Of a stretch of DNA of 64,000 bases, positions 55,074 through 64,000 are shown in pieces (the first letter of the stretch is position 1; every line of letters starts with the position of its first letter). A model generated the notes under the pieces. The model was not told where the DNA came from. It ran no database searches and saw only the letters and a list, made by a program, of their open reading frames with translations. The translations under genes were made by a program, and so were the position numbers. The stretch lies in the NCBI GenBank assembly GCA_022702705.1, contig CM040425.1:5162001-5226000 (forward strand). Direction: 5' to 3'. This DNA comes from Papilionanthe hookeriana x Papilionanthe teres (lineage: Eukaryota > Streptophyta > Magnoliopsida > Asparagales > Orchidaceae).

Positions 55074-57189
55074 ATGAGCTCTCTCTTCTTCCCAAGCTTT
55101 TGAACATTCTCTATTTTGATTGGGTTAATTTCATGCCACATAAACCGTATGGATGTGTTTGTCTCTTCAAGACAAATCCATAGAGCATAAGAACGCAAAA
55201 ATCCGTTGAGAATCGAGTGAGATCTTAGGGTTTTAGAGTGGACGATCACGGGTGCACACCAGTCGTAGATGATGACCAGGAGCCATTGGATCGCGCGTGT
55301 ATAGAGCAGACGATTCAGATTGCGCCGGACCAGGGAATGTTACGTGAACCGCGGGCCCCCGGAGCCCTGAGTCAGATGGCGGCGCCGAAATAAAGCGCGC
55401 CGCGTGGCCTTTCGGAGCTACCGAGGATTGCGTGGCGCCGCGTGGATAAGTAGGAAAATAGGGTGTTTTTCTTTTTATTTAATTATCAGAACTTCAAAAA
55501 TTCATAACTTTGTGTAGAAAAATCATAAAAAAAAATAAAAATACCCTCTTGCTCTGATGAACGAGGAGAATAATGGAAAAGAAATCGAGTCATTTCATCA
55601 AGTATTTTTATTTTTAATGATTTATTTACTCTCCGTGGTATTTTAATTCTCCATTCAGCATAGACAATTCACTTACGGCATCGAGACCATAGCGCTTTTA
55701 AGCCTCCGAACTCGGAACATTCCCCGAATTTTTCATAGTCGAGGCCATCCCTATGAGAAGTTATCGATTTTTCAAGTTCATGTTACTCGTTTCGAGTATT
55801 TTAATTCCAATAATTAGCATGTTGAGAAATAAATTCTAGTGAAAATTTGGTGATGTTTCTTTTTACTCGTATGAACTCAGAAAAATAGTGTTTGAGTTAA
55901 TTCATATGAACAACCATAATCGACCTAAACACCCAAAATCGAACTTTAATTAATTAGGGTTAGTTACACATCAAATTAACTTGAAAATAATTTCCACTCG
56001 ATCTTTACGATCGTAGGAACATCACATAAAAATCTGAAATCAATTGGAAATGTTTAACCCCACTAAATGAATTAATTAAGTCACATAACCAAAATTAAAC
56101 TTTAAAAATTCATAACTCACAAAATACTTTTCAAAAATTCACAAAAATGGTTTTGGGACTTCTCTGATATTAGAGGAGTCTAAGAAAATTAAAATTAGAA
56201 TTTTCTAAAAATTTTCATTTTTAAGCTTATTTTAATATTTTTAATAATTAAAAAATAATAAAAAATCATAAAAATATTAAAAATCACCAAAATGTCACAT
56301 TTTGAATTCTAATCACTAGGAACAAACCAAATATTTTTCCTAAGTCTCTAGGGTAAGATATCGAATTTTAAAGGCTTAAAATAATTTTTGAATTAAAAAA
56401 TGATTTTCTTTAACATTTCCACTAAAATAATTCTAATAAATCAAAGAAAGATCGAAAAATATAAAATTTGGCTCTCGATTTCTGAGGTCGAGAGATTTTT
56501 GAAAAATACAAAATCCATTTTTCAACTTTTATTTTATTTTTAAATTAATTAACACTCCAAAACTCAAAATAGATTCTAATAAATAAAATATAATTCAAAA
56601 AAATCACCAAATTGTGCCAAACTGGCCTTCCAGTCATTAGAAACATCCCATAATTTTCTTAATGACATAAATTTTTCCTGATCATGTTATTGAATTTTCC
56701 TTAAAAACCCCTATTTCCATTAAAAATAATTACATAAATAAATTAAATACGAAAAATCACATTTTCTCCTCTAACGTCTTAATTGACATATGAGTGAGGT
56801 TACATAAAAATTTTAAGTTCATTCTGAGCTTAGTTTAGTGAGTTATAGTAGTTATTAAGCTTGAAGTGCAAAGAAAGTAATTAAAAATTTCAACCCTTAA
56901 TTAAAATTTTAGGATTAATCAAAAGGGAGGGTAAAATATTTGATCCTAAACCGATTCTGGATGATTAAAATTTAAATAATTGAAGGGTAGAAACCTACTA
57001 ATCATTTCAGAATAATTAAAATAAACTTTAATTAATTAATTAATTAAAATTTTGGTAGAGTAATGGAAATTTGAATTATTAAAAATAGGGATATTATTAA
57101 GAAGATATTTATTCTTTAATTTAAAAATCCCTAAATTAATCACTGCAATAATATTTAATTCCCAATATAAATGATAACCCAATTTAAAA

Positions 57190-57450
57190 TTTAAAATGCT
57201 AAAAGACTTAACTATTAAATTAAATTAAATCTAAACTAAATTAAATCAAAATTCAAATTAAATTAACACTTTAACAATTAAATTAAATCATATCTAAAAC
57301 ATTAGATTAAAAATTAAATTGAAATTAAATTAAATTAAATTACATTAAAATAAAAATTAAATTAAATTAAATTAAATTAAATTAAAATTAAATTAAATTA
57401 AATTAAATTAAATTAAACTTAAATTAAATTAAAATTAAATTGAATCAAAA
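57190..57450. repeat. (AAATT)n microsatellite in LTR C
   Basis: A run of AAATT pentamers, nearly perfect near 57355-57415, with degenerate flanks; the counterpart of the tract in LTR A on the opposite strand. Confidence 0.85.
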
Positions 57451-59643
57451 TCATTTAACAACACACCTAAATGAAATCATTAAGAGTTAAACCAAACATT
57501 TAAAGTAAACTTAAAACATGAATGATTTGAACACTATTCCAAACTTAAACTAATTTTTTACAATTAAGTCAAAATTAAAATTAAATCATCAAGTTTAAAT
57601 CATTAAAATACTTAATAAGTTGATTTGCCCTCTTAAAGCTCTTATTATTATAACTCTTAAATGAAGTATCGATTGAAGTGTTACTTCACTTATAGTGATA
57701 TTCAAACGTCCTAGTTCACCTGAGCAAGAAACAAAACAAAAATACAAATCCTTGGATGACCAATTCATCCGTACTAATAAAAATTCATTTTGACTCAAAA
57801 TAATCCTGAAGCATTGAAAAGATGTTCAGGACTCGTCCTAAGCACTTCCTCAATATGACGGGATGTTTTAGAAGAATAATTGAATTTAATTGTTCTTAGA
57901 TGAAGAAAATCATCCTTAAACCAAACCAAGAACCTAGACATCATAGGAGATGACTAGTTATAGGATTAGGAATTTGGTAGACAACCAAAACCCTTCCCTT
58001 AGCTTTACCTAGGTATCTGTTGAAATATTTAAAACCTTAACATGTGTTTTAAGTGCAGCTTAGGATGACGGGAAGACCCTCCAAGTACGCTTTTATTTTT
58101 ATTGCAGTTTACTTTATTGCAATTTACTTACATGCACTGTACTTTACTTTTCTTGCATGTTAAACAAGAATGTTGCATGAAAACCAAAACCTTTAGGGTA
58201 GTCCCTGAACTGAAACCAAAACTAAATTAAAAATCATTGCAAGATAAAATTCACCGCCACAACATTCTAAAATATAAAATAACTCAAAATTTAATCACAA
58301 ACGGAACAACGAAACTACAATTACAACTAAATTAAAACGTCTCATCGAATGATCGGTAATACCTCGATGATGTAACCCACGTGTTGCTAACGGGATTTCC
58401 CACGGTCTAAATGAAAGTGTGGAACTCATTCGATCGAGTTTAGCAAATTCATCCGGACTAAGTGAATTCGATGAAAATAACTGTGCCGGATGACGGAACC
58501 GATGGGATCTTAATCGGTTCCGTTTAATCAACTTTAAGATTTGTTTTAATTAAAACACTAAAAAACACTTGGATTTTAAGATTTTCTCTAAACCAAAATA
58601 CTTCTCTCATCTCCTGATTTATGACTTCTAAAACTAAACCTCTACAACAATAAGGAGCTTGGAGCATAGTGGGCAGCACAGCCATCGTCATCAGTAAAAC
58701 TCGGGTCTACTTCAGGAAAACCTTTCCTAGTTTTAAACAACAAAGCCATAGGACTTCGAGGTAGTTTTCCTAGTGCAACATAAATCCTCAACTCTTTGTT
58801 AGGCATTTGCATGATCATGTCATGTAAATTAAGCCCTAACCGGTCTTAGGACTCCGAGGTAAGTCGTTCTAAGTACGACATAAACCCTCATATCTTCGAG
58901 GCTGTTTGTATGATCATGTCATACGAATATAAGTCCTAATTAAATAAAATTGGCAGGATTGAAACATCAAATAAATCCTCAAATTGAAGCCAACCAATAG
59001 GATAGTTTGGGAAGTTTCCAAGATTCTTCTTGGATCCTCAACTTCTCCTACTTCTCTTCCTTCGAACTCTCGAAATAAACTCGTTCCAAATTCGAGCCAT
59101 CCCTATCGAAATTTCCAAAATCCAACTTTTCAAAACCTTAAACTTTCAAATTCTCGAGAGCAAAACCACCGATCATTATCGAGAGTTTTCTTAAATGATT
59201 CCCGTCATTTAAGATGTAATTAACTATAGTGGGTCATCGCTCTTATAAGGGAACTTTAAGAACCTGAGTAATATAAACCTCGTTTAATTTCTTTTATATT
59301 AAACAGCGTGAACTTATCGGCTTATAAAAATTGGTTCGTGCATCAAAACTGGATGTCACAAATCTTCTAGTTTATTTAATCGTGCCCTATCATCAAGCAA
59401 GATGTCTCATTCTTCTGGATGGATACACGATTTGTGATGTGGTGCTCGTTTATATAAACTATTTGGGATGTGTAGATCGGTTTGATTTTTTATAACTTAA
59501 AATTTTCAAACTCAAAATTATTTTCAAAAAATCAAATACTACTTTTCAAATTATTTATTTAAATTAAAATAAAAATTCATCGACAACTTCTGTTTGGCGA
59601 CCCCTTTTCAAAATACAACACACAACCTAAAAATATGCCGACA

Positions 59644-59648
59644 TGGAG
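59644..59648. repeat. Target-site duplication TGGAG (right) of LTR C
   Basis: Second copy of the 5-bp duplication; 5 bp is the usual size for Ty3/gypsy integration. Confidence 0.88.
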
Positions 59649-60350
59649 AAGATAGTTTTCTTTGGAGGTGTGTAGTAAGCTGTATCTTCATGGATTCCGA
59701 TTTCATGCACAGAGAATAGTTGCAAATCACCTTTGATACACTATTCTTATCCTCCTTCATAGTACTTTATGCACTGGTGTAGAGACGACGGTACCATCCG
59801 ATTCTCATGTATCCATGGCCGCTAAGTAGAGCGTTGAATGATGTCTCGAATCAATTATGTGGAACTTCGTGGTTGTCTTGGCTAATTCACTAATCTTCAT
59901 TAACAAGTGTTATCGATCCAAGAGCTCTTTCTCCTTTCTCGGTCGAAGCCTCTCAAGATCATCTTATTCCGCCTCGAGATCACGGCGTCAATCTCTAAAT
60001 AGGCTAGCGTTCGAAGGTTCATTATATTAATTGATGCTCCCGGATCGACTAGCACCCTGGAGAGTGTGAACTTTCCAATACTGACTCAAATGTACAACGG
60101 TCAGTTGTGATATGCTGTTCCAAGTAGTAAATCATCATCCTTGAAGGTAACACCGCGCTGTCCTTTCAATGAGCAAACCTCGTCGAAGTAATTACCAACC
60201 ATTTGAGCTAAGCAAATTTCTGGATCAAGCAAAGCCTTGACTGCAGATTCTCTCATCCCCTTTGACAGGATTAGAGCGTCGTAGATGCTCAGTTTAGCCG
60301 GTAGCTTCCTAAGATGGGCTAGCACATTATAGTCCACTTTGTTAACAGGC
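59649..60350 (-). pseudogene. pro: T3 protease and upstream DYNVLAHLRK segment
   Basis: The minus strand reads MDYNVLAHLRKLPAKLSIYD (60337), LSKGMRESAVKALLDPEICL, LKGQRGVTFKDDDLLLGTAY, a frame change near 60100, KFTLSRVLVDPGASINIM (active site, about 60080-60020), LRTLAYLEIDA, further breaks, then the AVHEIGIHEDTAYYTPPKKT-like end at the LTR C border. DPG is intact; frameshifts break the enzyme. Confidence 0.8.
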
Positions 60351-60896
60351 TATTCAATTTCTTCCCGAACTGGCAATTCTTCCGTTGAGGTTGGCTCTTC
60401 CTGAGCAACCACCTGCTTTCCTTTGTCCTTTGGACCCAATCTCGGAGGTAAGACCTTTTCTCTCCTTAGATTGACTTCAGTAATTTCATCTGAATCTACA
60501 GGTGTCTCCTCTTGGATCGGAGCGATTGGGTCTTCTGAAGTTGCCTCGACATCTGATAGTTCTAACTCTATCGTGATCGGAGCTCCCCAGAATTCACAAA
60601 TAGACTCATCGCTTACTGAACTTTCATAGTCATCCTTGTGAACATCTTCCTCTTCGTCATGGTTATCTTGGTTTTGTACGATTTGAGAATCGTTATTCGT
60701 GTCGAAATCGAGATCCGGATTAGGTTGGTTGTCGTTAGTTATGTAATCGTTAGAAATAGTCAAAACGTAGCCAACACCAAAACTCTTATCATTATAAGAT
60801 CCCACCAGAGCGAGTAAATAATCATACAGAGTCAAAGATTCGAGGGATTTCTCCCCCAAATCAGAAACAACCATCCTAGGATAAGCAACCCCTAGT
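60350..60896 (-). pseudogene. T3 gag-protease acidic linker
   Basis: The 174-codon frame (60874-60350) starts MVVSDLGEKSLESLTLYDYL and continues with an Asp/Asn-rich stretch, IEEEVLP-type Glu/Pro-rich sequence (TPVDSDEITEVNLRREKVLP) and KDKGKQVVAQEEP. It corresponds to T1 762-1290, with the frame better preserved here. No enzymatic motif. Confidence 0.75.
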
Positions 60897-62367
60897 CTAG
60901 TCTTCGGAGCGTCGGTCTTCTTTTTCTTCTACGATCTTCTCCTCCTCCTGAGGCGGTCCTTCAATCACAAGTGATAATGCCGGCTCGATAGGTTTCAAAC
61001 TTTGAGTTGAAGCGCGCACCGAAGCGGTTTGGATGTGATCCAAAATTTTCTTTGAAGACTTCGTCCAGACAGTACTCCATCCATCGTTAGTCGTGTACGG
61101 GTCGATCGGAACAATAGGCTTCATCGAGATAACATTGACGGAACTTCCTTTTGGGGTTCCTTCATGTATTCCTTCGGGATCGTTATGTTCCCTCGTCGAA
61201 GGTTGTTCTCGAGCCAATTCTCGAAAGTGAAGCAGCTCTTCGATTTTATGTCCGATCATCCGATGGTAGGGACGTAGTTCGGATGATCCTTCTTGTCGAC
61301 TTCTTCGGCTTCCCGGGCTCGGTAACCGAAAGTCGGCGTCTTCATCAAACCGCGAAACATCTTAGCCACCGCCTCGCCTTGAAGGGCATTCTTTGTTCAA
61401 CAGCTCCTTCAGTAGGACGGAGCGGACGAGACGGCCGTTGATCGTACCGCGGCGACCGATAACTCTGGCCGAGGCCGAAAACTCGTCGAGGCCGATAACT
61501 CCGCCGAGGGTGTTGATAAGTCCGCTGCGGTTGCTCGTGCCGTATTTCGCACCGGCCGCTTACCTTCGTCCACCGCCGCGACGGTCCCACATTTCTTCTC
61601 GAATGCTTTCACAGGCTTCTGCTTATCGGTTTTATCGATGAAACTTAGCTGTTTTGCTTCCTCTTGTAAGCTCCCGGCCTTGCTAAGCAACTTTTCGAAA
61701 GTCTTAATGGTGAATCCCTTAAGGAGAAGTGCTATCGGGCCATGGATACTCTTAAGCAAGATACCGACCGCATGTTGTTCCTGAAGCTGTGGTTCACACT
61801 TCATGCTCAAGTTCCTCCATCGAAGTATGTAATCCACCAAAGTTTCGTTCGGTTTCGTCGCTCCACCACTAGATCACCGATAGTGATGTGGTGCCGAGCT
61901 CCGCAAACCGCTTAACGAAGAGATTTTCCAATTCCGCAAAAGTCTTGACCGATCCATTCGGCAATTCCGCATACCCGCCGAAGGCGATCCTCGATAAACC
62001 GCCGACGAATTGTCGGAAAAGTAAGGCGTCGCTCCCACGGCATTGCAAAGAATCGGCACGAAAATGTGCGACATGTTGCCGTGGGTTTCCCGTTCCATCG
62101 AAAGTCTTAAACAAAGGTGGTACAAAGCCCTTCGGGTATCGGACCGCATCAAATTCTTCGTGGTAAGGTCTACCCGTCCGAATAGATGTTCCATTCTTGG
62201 ACCGAGCTAAGGCTTCTCGCACCTCGCTGTTCTACCATGCTCTTAATATCCTTTTCGGGAATCATGTTCGTGCAGAATCTTTCTTCACCGATCATCTCCG
62301 TTACCGTATGTAATCTCTTTTCCTCCATCTGTAATATGGATGACCTCCGGGGTATTTCTTTCTGAGG
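60897..62367 (-). pseudogene. gag: T3 gag (capsid domain, tail, knuckle remnant)
   Basis: Frame 62222-61869 carries RTGRPYHEEFDAVRYPKGFV, FDGTGNPRQHVAHFRADSLQ, FRQFVGGLSRIAFGGYAELP and KTFAELENLFVKRF, the retrotransposon gag domain. After a frameshift near 61870, 61840-61409 continues with MVDYILRWRNLSMKCEPQLQ and FEKLLSKAGSLQEEAKQLSF. In the tail most Gln codons of the T1/T2 Pro/Gln repeats read as Arg (RRSYRPRR). Frame 61259-60897 has MIGHKIEELLHFREL in place of the zinc knuckle (its second Cys replaced) and IPIDPYTTNDGWSTVWTKSS-type sequence. Degenerate. Confidence 0.85.
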
Positions 62368-62924
62368 CTAGGCCTGACTCTGGAGAGTGGCTAAGGCGGT
62401 AGCCATCTCTTCCATCCTTTTCGCCATCTGGGAAATCGTATCATCTTTTTCTCGAAGTTGTGCTCTCATTAATTCTGGCTCATCTCTTTCTAAAGCTGGC
62501 GGGACTCTCTGCGAGGCTGACGATGCTCGTGTTTCAACCATGTTAATCTCAACATACTCTTCATCCATAAATTCTGACGAATCCACTTCGTCCCTTAATT
62601 CTTCTCCTCTTTCTTTCGCTAGCCGTCGGATGTCCATTCTTAGTTGCCCTATGGCATCCTCAAGTGGCCTTTTCCGAGCGATCTCATGGTCGTTAGAGAC
62701 GACCGTTGAACCTCTCTTTCGAGAGTTTCCTTTATCGCGGCACTCTCTTCGCATCCGGGATCTTCGATGAGACTTCTCTTTCCGTAACGTTGTGTTTGTA
62801 TTGGTTCGGCAATAATAGGTCGCCACACCATCCTTCTTGTAGCAGTAAGGCCCAGGACCGGCCGGTCCGTCGGCGGTGCGTAAGTAGGTGGTGTCCTCCC
62901 TAATATGGAGACCCGATACAACAA
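62368..62924 (-). pseudogene. gag: T3 N-terminal gag region with coiled coil
   Basis: Frame 62826-62368 (152 codons) has a basic first third (RKEKSHRRSRMRRECR), then KRPLEDAIGQLRMDIRRLAK, an acidic part, and RAQLREKDDTISQMAKRMEE followed by MATALATLQSQ, a clear coiled-coil heptad pattern at about residues 122-150. It directly precedes the capsid domain. The overlapping frame 62924-62649 continues upstream (TPPTYAPPTDRPVLGLTATR), so one frameshift is likely. Confidence 0.6.
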
Positions 62925-62966
62925 CAGCGAGCCTTCCTCGCTAGCTCGTACCTTTTTCTTGGTCTT

Positions 62967-63906
62967 TCAGTGAACAGTAGCGTGCTCTACTCGAGGACCG
63001 AGGCGGGACTTAACCGGCACTCGTCCCATTCTTCTCGAATCTCCGATACGTGACATCCTTCTTTTCCGGCTAATTTCTCGACTACCGCACGCAATCGGGT
63101 GAGCGGTGTAGCCTTGCTCTTCTTCTTCATCGTCACCGTAATATGCGAGCCGGGTAACGCAATCGACGATCTTTCTGGCATCTATTTCATCAGATGCAGC
63201 AGAGAGAGGGTGGAATCTATTTCTTTCCAACAAGCGGTGAGTATTCTGCAGCTTCTTCCTCTTTCTCTTCTGGGATTTCTTCAAGACAAGCGGCCAGCTT
63301 TCCTCGACCTTCTCGATCTTAGCAAACTTCCTATTTTTATTCCTCCTTTCGTGTCCGGTTAAGGGCCTATACTTCGAACCGGACCCTATCTCGAAAACAT
63401 ATGGTAATCGCAGATGAAGTCCGAACCCTCCACCGCGACAGTGCTCATAACCGACTTGTACTTCCTTTCCTTTCGCTTGACAGGAACCGGGTAGTGCAGT
63501 AATGACTGCACCGGTGGGGGTAGAGACGATAGCTTCCGGGGGTAGCAGCTAACTTCTTGTAAACAAGCAGCGTTCCCTTCAACCGGTGCTCTCGCAGGGA
63601 GGGAATTCTCGAGTCGACTTCGAAGTTAAACTCAATCATAGGTTCTTCGACCTCAGGCACTTTGTTCATCAGTGCGAAAAGAGTAACATCGGCAAACTTA
63701 ACGTCCGTATTGTCAAACCCTTGTCCGAAGCGGATGATTGCATCGCTAGGCGCCTCGTCCCGGTAGACGACTAAGTCAAGTCCGTTGGTGAAAGAGAAGA
63801 TCGCCTTCGGCGTGCATCTTCTCGCAAGGCAAGTTCCGACTATCGCTCCCGAATTATGCTTCCTTCGTCGCGACGAAAAGAAAGAAATCGAAAAGAGTTC
63901 GAACAC
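62967..63906 (-). pseudogene. T3 ORF upstream of gag (unknown function)
   Basis: Frame 63906-63445 (153 codons) contains LDLVVYRDEAPSDAIIRFGQ, GFDNTDVKFADVTLFALMNK, IEFNFEVDSRIPSLREHRLK and GTLLVYKKL. After a break, 63284-62967 is basic (MKKSQKRKRKKLQNTHRLLE), then DARKIVDCVTRLAYYGDDEE. No family is recognised. Ogre-type elements are known for an extra ORF upstream of gag, and the position fits, but I cannot show homology. It could extend beyond the window end. Confidence 0.5.
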
Positions 63907-64000
63907 AATTTATTTAAGTTTGATTAAAAAGAGGTTTTGTTCGTTAGGAGGTTAGTTTATTCGTTAAAAACGAGAGGAGATTAGAGAGGGTAAAGGACAC
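63907..64000 (-). other. T3 sequence upstream of the first ORF
   Basis: Only 94 bases, purine-rich on the plus strand (AAAACGAGAGGAGATTAGAG); neither the LTR end nor a primer-binding site is reached. Confidence 0.4.

Larger units (their letters stand above)
52289..59643 (+). repeat. Tat solo LTR C (7355 bp) inside T3, antisense to it
   Basis: The ends are TGTTGACCTCATTTTTGATG (52289) and ATATGCCGACA (59643). It is flanked by the 5-bp duplication TGGAG, and removing the LTR and one TGGAG restores the T3 linker in register with T1. Landmarks in sense order: C-rich U3 (52840-53920), TATA-like CTATTTAAA (54645-54653), CT-rich leader (54680-55070), AAAG|GTATGAG donor (55072-55073), GC-rich part (55250-55450), AT-rich part with AATTT microsatellite (57190-57450), and a 3' part shared with copy P. 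No coding homology, no internal LTR copy and no PBS, so it is a solo LTR, extraordinarily long. Confidence 0.88.
38397..64000 (-). mobile_element. Tat/Ogre-type retrotransposon T3 with AlkB ORF, 3' UTR hairpin array and 3' LTR B
   Basis: On the minus strand: upstream ORF (63906-62967), gag, linker, protease, [solo LTR C], RG linker, RT, RNase H remnant fused to the integrase C-terminus, putative intron, AlkB ORF (49269-47907), 3' UTR (47906-44812), polypurine tract, then LTR B in the same orientation. This order identifies B as T3's own 3' LTR and assigns the long LTR family to the AlkB-carrying Tat elements. Without LTR C the visible internal part is about 11.8 kb, so an intact element would exceed 25 kb. 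It lacks the second RNase H and the integrase core (deletion), so it is non-autonomous. Confidence 0.82.

Noticed and set aside
1..64000. tRNA, rRNA or host protein-coding genes
   Set aside because: I looked for conserved tRNA-like cloverleaf sequence, rRNA segments and non-transposon protein domains and saw none apart from the AlkB domain inside the retroelements; a covariance-model scan would be the decisive test.

Overview
This is plant nuclear DNA made almost wholly of nested, decayed Ty3/gypsy LTR retrotransposons. I see no host gene, no rRNA and no tRNA. The evidence is three interleaved copies of a Tat/Ogre-type gag-pol (single retropepsin, reverse transcriptase, two RNase H domains, HHCC/DDE integrase) and fragments of Athila-type elements (integrase C-terminus plus the 'putative plant transposon protein' ORF). 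A large, repeat-rich seed-plant genome fits; I cannot name the species.

Layout. 1-7741 (+): Tat element T1, 5'-truncated by the window, gag to integrase and then a broken AlkB-type dioxygenase ORF. 7742-8180: leader fragment of the Tat LTR. 8181-14735 (+): Athila-type pieces, including an element with no gag-pol. 14736-16468: 3'-terminal part of a Tat LTR. 16469-31318 (-): Tat element T2, split by a ~7.5 kb solo LTR (A, 21796-29288). 31319-38396 (+): a second Athila-type element and one more LTR fragment. 38397-64000 (-): Tat element T3. It has its 3' LTR (B, 38397-44796), a polypurine tract, a 3' UTR with a tandem hairpin array, the AlkB-type ORF, integrase remnant, RT, protease and gag, plus an extra ORF upstream of gag. 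T3 is split by a 7.36 kb solo LTR (C, 52289-59643) with a 5-bp target duplication.

The most unusual content is the third ORF of T1 and T3. Downstream of integrase, behind a conserved splice-acceptor-like sequence, each carries a protein whose C-terminal half is clearly a plant ALKBH9/ALKBH10-type 2-oxoglutarate/Fe(II) RNA demethylase domain, fused to a retroelement-specific N-terminal module and a basic linker. The Tat LTRs carry a TATA box, a CT-rich leader and a conserved AAG|GTAT donor. I infer that the AlkB ORF was expressed from a spliced, env-like subgenomic mRNA. T3's 3' UTR array consists of short hairpins whose stem arms vary in a compensatory way while the loop stays constant. With LTRs of 6.4-7.5 kb and at least 11.8 kb of internal sequence, an intact T3-type element would have exceeded 25 kb.

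None of these elements looks autonomous now: frameshifts, stops, catalytic substitutions and one large in-frame deletion are described entry by entry.
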